Shown: piece after piece, positions 35,318-43,904 of the stretch
Numbering within the stretch: the first letter of the stretch is position 1
Layout of the letters: each line of letters begins with the position of its first letter
DNA from: WLMZ01 sp043753895
Lineage (GTDB): Bacteria; Actinomycetota; Acidimicrobiia; Acidimicrobiales; Ilumatobacteraceae
NCBI GenBank assembly: GCA_043753895.1
Contig: JAYUWK010000163.1
Span: forward strand, 3,941 to 67,940
DNA length: 64,000 nt
Reading direction: 5' to 3'
The notes under the pieces: generated by a model
Seen by the model: only the letters and a program-made list of their open reading frames with translations
Told to the model about the DNA's origin: nothing
The model's database searches: none
Translations under genes and position numbers: made by a program

Positions 35318-36718
35318 ATGACATCGTTCGATCTGGATCTCAGCAAGTACAGCCTCGGTTGGAACGACGAGGTGGAGTATGCGTTCAAGTCCGAAAAGGG
35401 CCTCAACGATCGCGTCGTGGATCAGATCTCCTGGTGGAAGGGCGAGCCGAAGTGGATGACCGACTTCCGCATGCGCAGCCTCAAGACCTTCGATCGCAAG
35501 CCAATGGCCGACTGGTTCGCCATCAACATGCCTGACCTCGACTTCCAGGACATTTTCTACTACCTGCGCCCGAAGGCCGATCAGACCGACGATTGGGACG
35601 ATCTGCCCGAGCAGATGAAGGCCACCTACGAGAAGTTGGGCATCCCCGAGGCTGAGCGCAAGTACCTCGCCGGCGTCACCTCGCAGTTCGACAGCGAGGT
35701 CGTGTACCACCGCAACCGGGTGGAGCTCGAAGAGCAGGGCATCTTGTTCTGCGACATGGACACCGCGCTGCGCGAGTACCCCGATCTGGTGCGCCAGTAC
35801 TTCGGCACCGTCATCCCTCCCGGCGACAACAAGTTCTCCGCACTCAACTCCGCGGTGTGGAGTGGTGGATCGTTCATCTACGTCCCGCCGGGGGTCAATT
35901 GCGAGATGCCGCTGCAGGCGTATTTCCGAATCAATGCCGAGAACGCCGGCCAGTTCGAGCGCACCCTCATCATCGCCGACGAGGGCAGTCAGGTGCACTA
36001 CATCGAAGGCTGCTCGGCCCCGGTGTACACCAACAATTCGCTGCACTCGGCCGTGGTCGAGATCATCGTCAAGCCCAGTGCCCGCGTCACCTACACCACC
36101 ATCCAGAACTGGTCGCCCAACGTGTACAACCTGGTCACCAAGCGGGCCCGCGTCGAGACCGAGGGCCATATGGAATGGATCGATGGCAACATCGGTAGCC
36201 GCCTCACGATGAAGTACCCCAGCGTGTATCTGATGGGCCCGAAGGCCACGGGTGAGGTGTTGTCGGTGGCCTACGCCGGTGCCGGCCAACATCAAGACGC
36301 TGGCGCCAAGATGGTGCACGCGGCACCTGAGACCACCAGCAAGATCGTGTCGAAGAGCATCAGCAAAGACGGTGGCATCACCACCTATCGCGGCCTGGTG
36401 CGCGTCGAAGACGGTGCCTACGGCTGCAAGAGCCATGTGCAGTGCGATGCGCTCATCCTCGACGAGAAGTCCGAGAGCCGCACATTCCCGTATATGGAAG
36501 TGGGCGAGCGCGATGCTCAGATCGGCCACGAGGCCACCGTCTCCAAGATCGCCGACGAGCAGTTGTTCTACCTGATGAGCCGTGGCCTCTCGCAGGAGCA
36601 GGCGATGGGCATGGTGGTCAACGGCTTCATCGAGCCGGTCACGCGCACACTGCCCATGGAGTACGCGGTCGAGTGGAGTCGCCTGATCGAATTGCAGATG
36701 GAAGGCTCGGTCGGCTGA
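35318..36718 (+). CDS. sufB: Fe-S cluster scaffold subunit SufB
   Basis: Core scaffold of the SUF iron-sulfur assembly complex (SufBCD), cytosolic, 466 residues. The text is typical: GLNDRVVDQISWWKGEPKWM, VPPGVNCEMPLQAYFRIN, IEGCSAPVYTNNSLHSAVVEI, and the C-terminal MGMVVNGFIEPVTRTLPMEYA. Unlike most genes here it has a real leader with an AAAGGAAG ribosome site. The suf element covers its -10 region. A four-cysteine protein and sufD follow on the same strand. Confidence 0.95.
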   Translation: MTSFDLDLSKYSLGWNDEVEYAFKSEKGLNDRVVDQISWWKGEPKWMTDFRMRSLKTFDRKPMADWFAINMPDLDFQDIFYYLRPKADQTDDWDDLPEQMKATYEKLGIPEAERKYLAGVTSQFDSEVVYHRNRVELEEQGILFCDMDTALREYPDLVRQYFGTVIPPGDNKFSALNSAVWSGGSFIYVPPGVNCEMPLQAYFRINAENAGQFERTLIIADEGSQVHYIEGCSAPVYTNNSLHSAVVEIIVKPSARVTYTTIQNWSPNVYNLVTKRARVETEGHMEWIDGNIGSRLTMKYPSVYLMGPKATGEVLSVAYAGAGQHQDAGAKMVHAAPETTSKIVSKSISKDGGITTYRGLVRVEDGAYGCKSHVQCDALILDEKSESRTFPYMEVGERDAQIGHEATVSKIADEQLFYLMSRGLSQEQAMGMVVNGFIEPVTRTLPMEYAVEWSRLIELQMEGSVG

Positions 36719-36742
36719 GCCGACCCGTGGCAGAATAACGCC

Positions 36743-37102
36743 ATGCCGATGCGTCAGGAGTGCAAGAATTTCGAGAGTCGTTCGTACGCCAATGGCGAAA
36801 CGGTGCGCAAGTGCAATCTTGATCTTGCGCCCGAAGCACCATGGCGCTGCCCCGACAACTGTCATGCCTACGAGCGTCGGCTGGCCGACGTGAACTGGGC
36901 TGTCGGATCACTCGTCACACCACCCACGCCCCCTGAGCCACCGGGCCTCGACGACGGCAGCGCCGCCGCCGTACTCGACGAGGCCGAGGACATTCTCAAC
37001 GAGGTCGGTCGTCAGGTGATGGCCGACATGCGCGCGGGCATACCGCCGTTACCCGACGAGAACCGCGGACTGCGCAAGTTCTTCAAGCGCCGACGCGGCT
37101 AG
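36743..37102 (+). CDS. Small four-cysteine protein inserted in the suf cluster
   Basis: A 119-residue protein I cannot assign to a family. The N-terminal half has four cysteines spaced C-x16-C-x11-C-x3-C (QECKNFESR, VRKCNLD, WRCPDNCHAYE), a layout suited to a metal or cluster site. A Pro-rich linker (TPPTPPEPPG), an acidic helix (AAAVLDEAEDILNEVGRQV) and a basic C terminus (KFFKRRRG) follow. It lies 24 bases after sufB and before sufD, so a role in iron-sulfur assembly or cluster sensing is a reasonable guess. Confidence 0.7.
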   Translation: MPMRQECKNFESRSYANGETVRKCNLDLAPEAPWRCPDNCHAYERRLADVNWAVGSLVTPPTPPEPPGLDDGSAAAVLDEAEDILNEVGRQVMADMRAGIPPLPDENRGLRKFFKRRRG

Positions 37103-37126
37103 CAACCCTCACCGGGTTAATTTCTC

Positions 37127-37141
37127 CTACGGCGACAGTAG
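37127..37141. promoter_or_regulatory. suf element at sufD (CTACGG-CGACA-GTAG)
   Basis: Inverted CTAC/GTAG arms directly upstream of and overlapping TAGTAT (37139-37144), the -10 box six bases before the sufD GTG. The 13-base string ATTTCTCCTAyGG that opens it (37120-37132) is also present upstream of sufC2. Confidence 0.6.
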
Positions 37142-37150
37142 TATTTATGT

Positions 37151-38287
37151 GTGCATTCGTTCACTCCCGACGTTGTGCGCAGCCTGCAGAAGTCCGACAC
37201 CGACGAGCGGTTGGCGGCCTTTGAGCGTTTTGCTGTTGCACCGTTCCCCACCGCCCATGAAGAGATCTGGCGCTACAGCCGGATTGGCGAACTGAGTCTC
37301 GACTCGTATCGCTACGGCACGCTCGCCACCACCATCACCGGCGCCGACTCCATTCGCGTGCACGATACTGCCGATGTGACCGACACCGTGCTCGACGTGT
37401 TCGAGGATCTCAACCGCGCCTTCATGTCGCCGATCTTTCTGCGAATCCCTCCTGGCATGGTGTACACCGAACCGATCGTCATCACCCACACCCTGCTGAC
37501 CGATGGCGTGGCCTGCTTCCCGCGGCTCATCATCGATGCAGAGGCCGACAGCGAGGTCACCGTGATCGAGCGCTTCGTCTCGGGCGACGATGTCGCCGGC
37601 CTCATCGTGCCGGTGCTGCATGTGCGCGCGCAGCAGGCGGCTCGCGTGAAGTACCTCGCCGTCAACGAACTCGGCACGCACGTGTGGCAGATCGCCAACC
37701 AGCAGTCCGTCGGCGATCGTGATTCGTCCACGCTCATCTCTGCGGTTGCCCTCGGCGGCGACTACGCCCGGGTGCATACCCACGCAACGCTCGTCGGCAA
37801 GGGTGGCAGCACCCGTCAGGTGGCGCTGTACTTCGCCGACGGTACGCAGACGCACGACTTCCGCATCACCCAAGAACACATCGCCCCCAAGACCACGGCC
37901 GACCTGTTGTTCAAGGGCGCCGTCAATGATCAGGCGCGCAGTGTGTATACCGGCCTGATCAAGATCGGTCCCGACGCCCGCGGCACGCAGGCGTTCCAGA
38001 CGAACCGCAACCTCACCCTCAGCGATGGCGCCTGGGCCGAGAGCGTGCCGAACCTGGAGATCGAGACCAACGACGTGAAGTGCAGCCATGCCAGCACCGT
38101 TGGCCCGATCGACGAGGAACAGCGTTTCTACCTCGAGAGCCGCGGTATCCAGCCCGACATTGCCGAGCGACTCGTGGTGCTCGGCTTCTTCGACGAGGTG
38201 CTCGGCCAGCTGCCCGTTGGCGCGCTTGCCGGCGAGCTACGCGAGCGCATCTCGCACAAGCTGCATCAGGCCGTGGTTCCCGTATGA
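37151..38287 (+). CDS. sufD: Fe-S cluster assembly protein SufD
   Basis: Partner of SufB in the SUF scaffold, 378 residues. Family text includes WRYSRIGELSLDSYRYG, IPPGMVYTEPIVITHTL, GKGGSTRQVALYFADGTQTH, the conserved CSHASTVGPIDEEQRFYLESRG and ARLVVLGFF-like ERLVVLGFFDEVL. The GTG start follows TAGTAT-N6, so it has its own leaderless promoter despite lying in line with sufB. Its stop overlaps the start of the Rieske gene (ATGA). Confidence 0.93.
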   Translation: MHSFTPDVVRSLQKSDTDERLAAFERFAVAPFPTAHEEIWRYSRIGELSLDSYRYGTLATTITGADSIRVHDTADVTDTVLDVFEDLNRAFMSPIFLRIPPGMVYTEPIVITHTLLTDGVACFPRLIIDAEADSEVTVIERFVSGDDVAGLIVPVLHVRAQQAARVKYLAVNELGTHVWQIANQQSVGDRDSSTLISAVALGGDYARVHTHATLVGKGGSTRQVALYFADGTQTHDFRITQEHIAPKTTADLLFKGAVNDQARSVYTGLIKIGPDARGTQAFQTNRNLTLSDGAWAESVPNLEIETNDVKCSHASTVGPIDEEQRFYLESRGIQPDIAERLVVLGFFDEVLGQLPVGALAGELRERISHKLHQAVVPV

Positions 38288-38637
38288 GCGCGCAGGTACT
38301 CGGCCCACTCGAGGACGTCGTCCCCGGAGGCGTGCGTAAGTACGAAGTCGCCGGACGCAGCGTGGCGGTCGTCCGCATCGGCGACGATGTGTATGCACTT
38401 GGCGATACATGCAGCCATGCCGATGTCTCGCTGAGCGAGGGTGAGGTGTGGGCCGATGCCAAAGAACTCGAATGCTGGAAGCACGGCAGCGCGTTCAACC
38501 TCGAGACCGGTATGCCCAGTACGTTACCGGCCCTCAGGCCGGTCCCGGTCTATTCCGTGTCGGTGGTCGACGGCAACATCGTCCTCGACGTCGACATCGT
38601 TACGAATTCCCCGTCTGCGGAAGGTGCAGCATCATGA
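38284..38637 (+). CDS. Rieske-type ferredoxin (non-heme oxygenase ferredoxin-like)
   Basis: A 117-residue 2Fe-2S protein. The cluster motifs are CSHADVSL (C-x-H) and CWKHGSAFN (C-x2-H). It corresponds to the ferredoxin commonly found between sufD and sufC in actinobacterial suf operons, where it may supply electrons for cluster assembly. It overlaps sufD upstream and sufC downstream (ATGA both times), so expression is tightly coupled. Confidence 0.92.
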   Translation: MSAQVLGPLEDVVPGGVRKYEVAGRSVAVVRIGDDVYALGDTCSHADVSLSEGEVWADAKELECWKHGSAFNLETGMPSTLPALRPVPVYSVSVVDGNIVLDVDIVTNSPSAEGAAS

Positions 38638-39431
38638 CCACGCTCTCGATCAAGGACCTCAACGCGTCGGTTGGCGGTAAGCAGATTCTCAACGGCATCA
38701 ACCTCACGGTGTCGTCGGGCGAAGTGCATGCGGTCATGGGTCCCAACGGCGCTGGCAAGAGCACACTCTCGGCAGTGGTGATGGGCAAGCCCGGCTACAC
38801 CGTGCTCAGCGGTAGCGTCATGCTCGACGATCTCGATCTGTTGTCCATGCCCACCTGGCAGCGAGCCCAGGCCGGTCTGCATCTCGTCATGCAGTACCCC
38901 ACTGAAGTGCCCGGCGTTGCTGTGGTCGATGTGATGACCGAGGCCTTCAAGTCGCGCGGTCGCTCGGCTGAGGAGGTTGGCGCCGTTGCCCAACTGCTGC
39001 GCACCGAGGCCGGCCGTATCAACTTCGACGAGGCCTTACTCGAGCGGTCGATGAACGTCGACCTGTCCGGTGGTGAGAAGAAGCGCAACGAGACCCTGCA
39101 GCTCGCGGTGTTGCAACCCAAGATCGCGATCCTCGACGAGCTCGACTCGGGCCTCGACATCGACGCGTTGCGCGATTGCGCCCGTCGAGTTGAAGCAGCC
39201 ACCAACGAGAGCGGGCTCGGTGTGCTGGTGATCACGCACTACAGCCGCCTTCTCGAAGAGTTGCGGCCCGACGTGGTGCACATTCTCGTGAAGGGTCGCA
39301 TCGTCGAGTCCGGCGGCCCCGAGCTCGTCGACGCGCTCGAGCGCGACGGCTACGCCGCGTTCGAATCTCGTGTGCCCGACGATCAGCCGGCGCACACACC
39401 CGGTGCACTCGACGACCTCTTCGCTCTCTAG
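38634..39431 (+). CDS. sufC: Fe-S assembly ATPase SufC, copy 1
   Basis: ABC-type ATPase of the SufBCD complex, 265 residues. Walker A is GPNGAGKSTLSA, the signature is LSGGEKKRNETLQ, and Walker B reads KIAILDELDSGLDIDALR. The His switch is in ITHYSRLL. An extra tail of about 20 residues (QPAHTPGALDDLFAL) distinguishes it from the second sufC at 55257-56006. ATG 38634 overlaps the Rieske stop. Confidence 0.94.
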   Translation: MTTLSIKDLNASVGGKQILNGINLTVSSGEVHAVMGPNGAGKSTLSAVVMGKPGYTVLSGSVMLDDLDLLSMPTWQRAQAGLHLVMQYPTEVPGVAVVDVMTEAFKSRGRSAEEVGAVAQLLRTEAGRINFDEALLERSMNVDLSGGEKKRNETLQLAVLQPKIAILDELDSGLDIDALRDCARRVEAATNESGLGVLVITHYSRLLEELRPDVVHILVKGRIVESGGPELVDALERDGYAAFESRVPDDQPAHTPGALDDLFAL

Positions 39432-39441
39432 AGTCACCGTC

Positions 39442-39933
39442 ATGAGCGACGTGCAACCCGAGCAGCATCCCAACGTGGTCCGGGTCACCGCCGCCGCCCG
39501 CGAGCGCGGTCTCGAAATCACCACGGTTCGCTTCCCCGAGGGTTGCAAGACCGCCGTCGATGCTGCCAATGCCGTGGGTGTCCACGTCGGTCAGATCGTG
39601 AAAAGTCTCATCTTCGCCGTTGACGGCCAGGTGGTGCTGGCCTACGTGAGCGGTTCGAACCAGCTCGACGAAAAGAAGCTCGCCGCAGCCGCTGGCGGCC
39701 TGAAGTGCTCGCGGGTCGATGCTGACACCGTGTATCGCGTCACGGGCTTTCCGATCGGAGGCGTGCCACCGTTTGGTCACAAGACTCACCTGCGCATCTT
39801 CATCGACCCCGACCTGCTGCAGTACGACGAGGTCTGGGCCGCCGCCGGCACGTGGCACGACGTGTTCGGCATCGAGCCACACAAGCTGGTGGAAGCGAGC
39901 GAGGGCCTGGTCACCGACCTCAAGCGCGCCTGA
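39442..39933 (+). CDS. YbaK/EbsC-family aminoacyl-tRNA editing-like protein
   Basis: A 163-residue trans-editing deacylase fold, expected to hydrolyse mischarged aminoacyl-tRNA (Cys-tRNA-Pro for YbaK). The conserved core is present: VRFPEGCKTAVDAANAVGVHVGQIVKSLIF with the key Lys, the central strand VLAYVSGSNQLDEKKLAAAAG, and the GGVPPFGH loop. It follows sufC by ten bases. Its last 58 codons (39757-39933) recur as separate fragments at 43299-43475 and 44959-45135, which makes its 3' end the left border of the accessory region. Confidence 0.9.
   Translation: MSDVQPEQHPNVVRVTAAARERGLEITTVRFPEGCKTAVDAANAVGVHVGQIVKSLIFAVDGQVVLAYVSGSNQLDEKKLAAAAGGLKCSRVDADTVYRVTGFPIGGVPPFGHKTHLRIFIDPDLLQYDEVWAAAGTWHDVFGIEPHKLVEASEGLVTDLKRA
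39757..39933 (+). repeat. ybaK 3'-end repeat, copy A (in the intact gene)
   Basis: Codons 106-163 and stop of the ybaK-like gene. Copies B and C align with it over 58 codons plus stop without any gap, differing by substitutions only. B and C are closer to each other (shared ELAVFIDPDLLQHPEVWAAA) than either is to A (HLRIFIDPDLLQYDEVWAAA). Confidence 0.88.
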
Positions 39934-40007
39934 CCCGAGTCCCTCACGTTCGACCGAGTCTCTCAGCGCCACCCGAGTGCCTCATGCACACCCGAGTGCT
40001 TCAGCGC
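39932..40007. repeat. Degenerate 18-20 bp tandem repeat at the ybaK stop codon
   Basis: Four units built on ACCCGAGTGCYTCAGCGC (starting near 39932, 39953, 39971 and 39990) begin inside the ybaK stop codon and fill half of the 154-base gap to the cyclase gene. The rest of the gap shows no gene. The array marks the junction between the suf-linked genes and the accessory region. Confidence 0.75.
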
Positions 40008-40087
40008 ACCCAGCCCGTCGGGAAACCCTCGGTCAGCGAGAACAGGCGCCGTCGACGGGTTCGCGGACCCGCAGCTACCGCATGTAC

Positions 40088-43000
40088 TCATCGGTCACCG
40101 TCTATCAGGAACTCACGTACGCAACGCACGAGCGGGACGCTCGGGATGGCATCGAGGATCGCAGCCGCATCGGTGTAGCGCTCCTCGGCGAGCGCCTGCG
40201 CCGCGTGCTTCCACGGTGAGGCCAAGGGCTGCAGCTCGACCAGGCGGGCGAGCTCGTCGTGGCGGTCGAGGATGGCCATCGAAACCGCGACGACCGCGAG
40301 ATTGAATCCCGACTGACCGGGCAGTGCGAGCCGCGGGAACACGGCGGTGAAGTCGTCGACGGCGCGGTCGCCCGAAGCGGTGTCCTCCCGGAGGACGGCG
40401 GCGAGCGCCGTGAGGGCCGCGCAGGTCAGACCCATTTCGAGGAACTCGAAGTCGGTCGGCTTCGTAGCGGCGGCAGTAGCAGCGACGACCGGCGCGCCGA
40501 GGATCTCCAGCGCGCGTTGCTGCGACACGACAACGGACGGTGCGAGCCACGTCGCCTCACCCTCGTGCATGGTGGCGTAGTCGGCTCGGCAGGCGTCGAG
40601 GTCACCGTGGTTGAAGTGCACCCAGAACCGGTTGTCGATGAGGTAGAGCTCTTGACGCGGGACGCCGAGCCGTTGGGCGTATGCGAGGCCGCGCGTGAGG
40701 TAGTCGTCGGCCGTGACGAGGTCGGCGCAGCCACACAGCGCCAGCCACGCCAGGTTCGTCGCCATCACTCCGGCACCGGCGTAGAACGTCGCAAGCGCTC
40801 GGTCGGTCACCGCGCGAATCGGTGTCAGGTCGTCGTGTGTGCCCTGGCCGATGCGGATCGTCGCGCACGTACTCGCCAGGAAATAGTGCTCCACGTTGTC
40901 CGGCGCTGCGGCGAGCATCTCATACCCCTTGCGCAACAGTCGGTCCAGCCGCTCGTCGGCCGCGTATGCCGCAGTGAGGATCGCGCTCGCAAGGTATCGA
41001 TCATGTCCGGGCGCGGTCTGAGGGGCTCGCTCGACGGCTTGCACCAACAGCTCGAGCGATTGCTCCATCCGGCCGGCATCGCCGGCGCAGATCGCCACAC
41101 GGTTGAGCAGCTCGGCGGCGAGGACGGCGTCGATGTTGCCATGCGCGAGCGCCAACGCGTCCTCGACCAGGCCCGGATCCATCGTGATGTTCAAATGGTA
41201 CTGAGCCGTCAAGTGACGATCCAGCAGCTCCGCCCGCATTGCGTCGGGCGGGTCGAGCCCGAGCGCCTTCGTCGTGAAGTACAGCGTGGCTTCGTCGCTG
41301 TGATTCGCGGCGCTGGCGTGCGCGGCGGCGGCGAGCGCGTCGAGTGTCTGCGCGTTCCGTTCGGCGCTGCCTTCGCCGAGCTCGGCCGCGAGATCGTGAG
41401 CGACCGCGAGGTTGCGGGCGGTCTGCTCGACGAATGTTTCGTGGGTCGTGAGCCAGCCTGCTGCACGCGTGTGCAGGTCGAGGCGCTGGCGGCGGGTGAG
41501 CTGCTGGTACGCCACGTCGTGAATCAGCGCATGGGTGAACGTGAATTCCGTGTCGCCGGGGACACGTGATCGTCGGGAGTGGCGGACGAACTGCTTCCGT
41601 TCGAGCCGGCGGAACGTCGCGTCGGTCCATGCGGCGTCGCGATCGGTGAGCGTTGCGATCGCACTGAGCCACCCGTCGGCCCCGAGGACGGCCGCCGCGT
41701 GCAGGAAGCGCTTCTCGTCGTCGGCGACGCGGTCGATACGTGCCGCGATGATGCCCTGGACCGTGTCCGGGAGTTCGCGCACGCTGCCTTGCCCCTCGAC
41801 GAGCGCACGCACGTACTCGATCGCGAACAACGGATTGCCGGCAACCCGCTCGAGGAGATCGTTCTCGACGATCGGGTCGAACAGGGTGTGGTCGACCACG
41901 GAGTCGAGCAGGCGGACCGTGTCGGCGCGTGACAGGGGCCCGAGGTCGATGGCGATCGCCTTCGTCGTGCCAGCGGCCCATTTCGGTCGACGCTCGAGCA
42001 ACTCGGGTCGGGCAGTCGCGACGACGAACAGCGGCACGTCGCCGACATGCGTTGTCAGCTGCGCAACGAAGTCGCAGATCGCATCGTCGGCCCAGTGCAG
42101 GGCGTCGAACACGAGCACGGTGGGAGCGTCGGCTGCGAGCGCGGCGACGAACAGCCGCCAGGCGAACACGCTCTCCTCGGGGCGGCTGTCGATCAGCGAC
42201 GCAACGCCGAGCAGACCCAGCAATTGGCGTCGCACGAGCACTCGCTCGGCTGCGCTGATCCCGAGCGAGGTGAGGGTCGCGTCGAGCTTGTCGGTGATCT
42301 GCTCGTGGTTGTCAGTCGCCGCGATGCCGCATTCCTGTTTGACGATCGCTTCGACGGCGAACAGCGCGACACCCTGCCCGAACGGCAGGATCCGGCCCTC
42401 ACGCCAACGCGTGAGCGTGGGTTCGGTCTCGATGTGCTCGGCGAATGCTCGGACGAGCCGGGTCTTTCCGATGCCGGGCACACCAACGACGGTGACGAGC
42501 TGCGCGACGCGTTCGTTGCGGGACCGTTCGAATGCGTCGACGAGGGTCTGCAACTCGCGGTCGCGCCCCACGAATCGGAGTTGCTCCCGGAACTGCTCGG
42601 GAACGTGAGAGCGCGCTTCGATGGCCTGCCATACGTCTACGGGTTCGCGCTTGCCCTTCGCAGCGATGGCCTCGGCGCGCTCGTAGCGGATGTGCTTGTC
42701 GGTTGCGGCGTGAGTCGCGGCGCCGACGTAGATCTGGCCGGGTTCGGCCGCCGTCTGGATGCGGGCCGCGGTGTTGACCACATCGCCGAGCACACTGCCC
42801 ATACCGTCGGACGACTGCTCGCCGACGATGGCGGAGACCTTGCCGGTGTTGACCCCGACACGGACGCGGACGGTCCCGGTGGTGAACGCGTCACGGACTG
42901 CGAGCGCCGCCCGAACCGCGCGTTCGGCGTCGTCTTCGCGAGTCGCGGGGACGCCGAAGACGGCCATGACTGCGTCGCCGATGTACTTCGAGACGACACC

Positions 43001-43246
43001 GCCGAAAGCCTCGCAGAGCGCTTTGACACGCAGGGCGAAATCGGTCATAGCGGCGCGGACCTCTTCGACGTCGGCCCCTTCGGACGCCGCGGTGAATCCG
43101 ACGACGTCGACGAACAGGACCGACACGACCTTGCGTTCTTCGCGCCCGGGCGTCGTGGCGCTCGCGAGGCGGTTGCCGCACTCGTTGCAGAACTTCGCGG
43201 TCGACGGGTTCTCGGACCCGCATTGCCCACACGACGAACCGGCCAC
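40088..43246 (-). CDS. Class III nucleotidyl cyclase / AAA-ATPase / TPR-like regulator
   Basis: A multidomain protein of 1,052 residues. An N-terminal zinc ribbon (CGQCGSENPSTAKFCNECG) leads into a cyclase homology domain with VSVLFVDVVGFT, KYIGDAVMAVFGVP and VGVNTGKVSAIVG...LGDVVNTAARIQ, which keeps both metal-binding aspartates. A STAND-like ATPase follows with Walker A VVGVPGIGKTRLV and LVFDALHWADDA, then about 450 residues of helical repeats. No C-terminal LuxR domain is seen. GTG 43246 follows TATCTT-N6. The frame stays open to 43456, but that part is only the antisense of repeat copy B. Confidence 0.85.
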   Translation of the reverse strand: MAGSSCGQCGSENPSTAKFCNECGNRLASATTPGREERKVVSVLFVDVVGFTAASEGADVEEVRAAMTDFALRVKALCEAFGGVVSKYIGDAVMAVFGVPATREDDAERAVRAALAVRDAFTTGTVRVRVGVNTGKVSAIVGEQSSDGMGSVLGDVVNTAARIQTAAEPGQIYVGAATHAATDKHIRYERAEAIAAKGKREPVDVWQAIEARSHVPEQFREQLRFVGRDRELQTLVDAFERSRNERVAQLVTVVGVPGIGKTRLVRAFAEHIETEPTLTRWREGRILPFGQGVALFAVEAIVKQECGIAATDNHEQITDKLDATLTSLGISAAERVLVRRQLLGLLGVASLIDSRPEESVFAWRLFVAALAADAPTVLVFDALHWADDAICDFVAQLTTHVGDVPLFVVATARPELLERRPKWAAGTTKAIAIDLGPLSRADTVRLLDSVVDHTLFDPIVENDLLERVAGNPLFAIEYVRALVEGQGSVRELPDTVQGIIAARIDRVADDEKRFLHAAAVLGADGWLSAIATLTDRDAAWTDATFRRLERKQFVRHSRRSRVPGDTEFTFTHALIHDVAYQQLTRRQRLDLHTRAAGWLTTHETFVEQTARNLAVAHDLAAELGEGSAERNAQTLDALAAAAHASAANHSDEATLYFTTKALGLDPPDAMRAELLDRHLTAQYHLNITMDPGLVEDALALAHGNIDAVLAAELLNRVAICAGDAGRMEQSLELLVQAVERAPQTAPGHDRYLASAILTAAYAADERLDRLLRKGYEMLAAAPDNVEHYFLASTCATIRIGQGTHDDLTPIRAVTDRALATFYAGAGVMATNLAWLALCGCADLVTADDYLTRGLAYAQRLGVPRQELYLIDNRFWVHFNHGDLDACRADYATMHEGEATWLAPSVVVSQQRALEILGAPVVAATAAATKPTDFEFLEMGLTCAALTALAAVLREDTASGDRAVDDFTAVFPRLALPGQSGFNLAVVAVSMAILDRHDELARLVELQPLASPWKHAAQALAEERYTDAAAILDAIPSVPLVRCVREFLIDGDR

Positions 43247-43298
43247 CACGCCAAGATACTCGCGCGTGGCGTGGTGGAGTGTCGTTTCACAAACCAAC

Positions 43299-43475
43299 GG
43301 TGGCGTGCCACTCTTTGGCCACGCCACCGAGCTGGCCGTGTTCATCGACCCCGACCTGTTGCAGCATCCCGAGGTGTGGGCGGCTGCACGAACGTGGCAC
43401 GACGTGTTCGGCATCGAGCCGCACAAGCTTGTCGAAGCCAGCGGTGGAACGATCATCGACCTGAAGCGCGACTAA
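43299..43475 (+). pseudogene. ybaK 3'-end fragment, copy B
   Basis: Fifty-eight codons homologous to the C-terminal part of the ybaK product (GGVPLFGHATELAVFIDPD ... HKLVEASGGTIIDLKRD) with an intact TAA stop but no start codon or N-terminal 105 residues. The 17 bases just before it (ending AAACCAACGG) match those before copy C, whereas copy A has unrelated ybaK sequence there. It is a remnant, not a functional gene. Confidence 0.85.
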
Positions 43476-43490
43476 AATCGTGCGGGCGGA

Positions 43491-43901
43491 TTGGTAAGTT
43501 CGCCGCATGTCAAGCCGCGAGGAGAACAGACGACGCTCCAGGCCTATGCCGAGGCATGGCTTGCTGCCGACCTGGACAAGATCCTCGCCTCGTATCACGA
43601 CGACATCGTCTTGCACTACATGGGCGACAGTCCGCTGGCCGGCAGTCACGTCGGGCGGGATGCGGTGTTCGCCGTGTTGGGCCAAGCAACCCTGCGCTCG
43701 TCGCGCAGATTGATCGAGATCGAAGACGTGTTGGTCGGCCGTCACCTCGGTGCCCTATTGGCAGTTGAAGAGCTCGGGGATCCGCCTCGTCGGGTGCGCA
43801 GAGTGCTGGTGTATCGGGTCCAAGAACACAAACTGCGCGAGTGCTGGCTGTACGACGAAGATCAGCGATTCGTCGACCAGCTGTGGTCGAACGAGCGATA
43901 A
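43491..43901 (+). CDS. SnoaL/NTF2-like domain protein
   Basis: A 136-residue NTF2-fold protein (LQAYAEAWLAADLDKILASY, HDDIVLHYMGDSPLAGSHVG, VYRVQEHKLRECWLYDEDQR), a family of small hydrolases, isomerases and binding proteins of varied use. The only in-frame start is TTG at 43491, 16 bases after the stop of repeat copy B, so either translation starts there or the 5' end was lost on insertion. The core fold seems complete. No function is assigned. Confidence 0.72.
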   Translation: MVSSPHVKPRGEQTTLQAYAEAWLAADLDKILASYHDDIVLHYMGDSPLAGSHVGRDAVFAVLGQATLRSSRRLIEIEDVLVGRHLGALLAVEELGDPPRRVRRVLVYRVQEHKLRECWLYDEDQRFVDQLWSNER

Positions 43902-43904
43902 GGG

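Noticed and set aside
35276..36865. 529-codon minus-strand frame opposite sufB
   Set aside because: Shadow of sufB; composition is His/Asp/Val-rich without domains, and sufB is unmistakable.
43299..43475. Functional small YbaK-like gene
   Set aside because: No start codon, no N-terminal two-thirds and no own ribosome site; it is a 3' fragment.
42047..43768. 573-codon plus-strand frame opposite the cyclase gene
   Set aside because: Antisense to well-defined cyclase and ATPase motifs; no start signal or family match.
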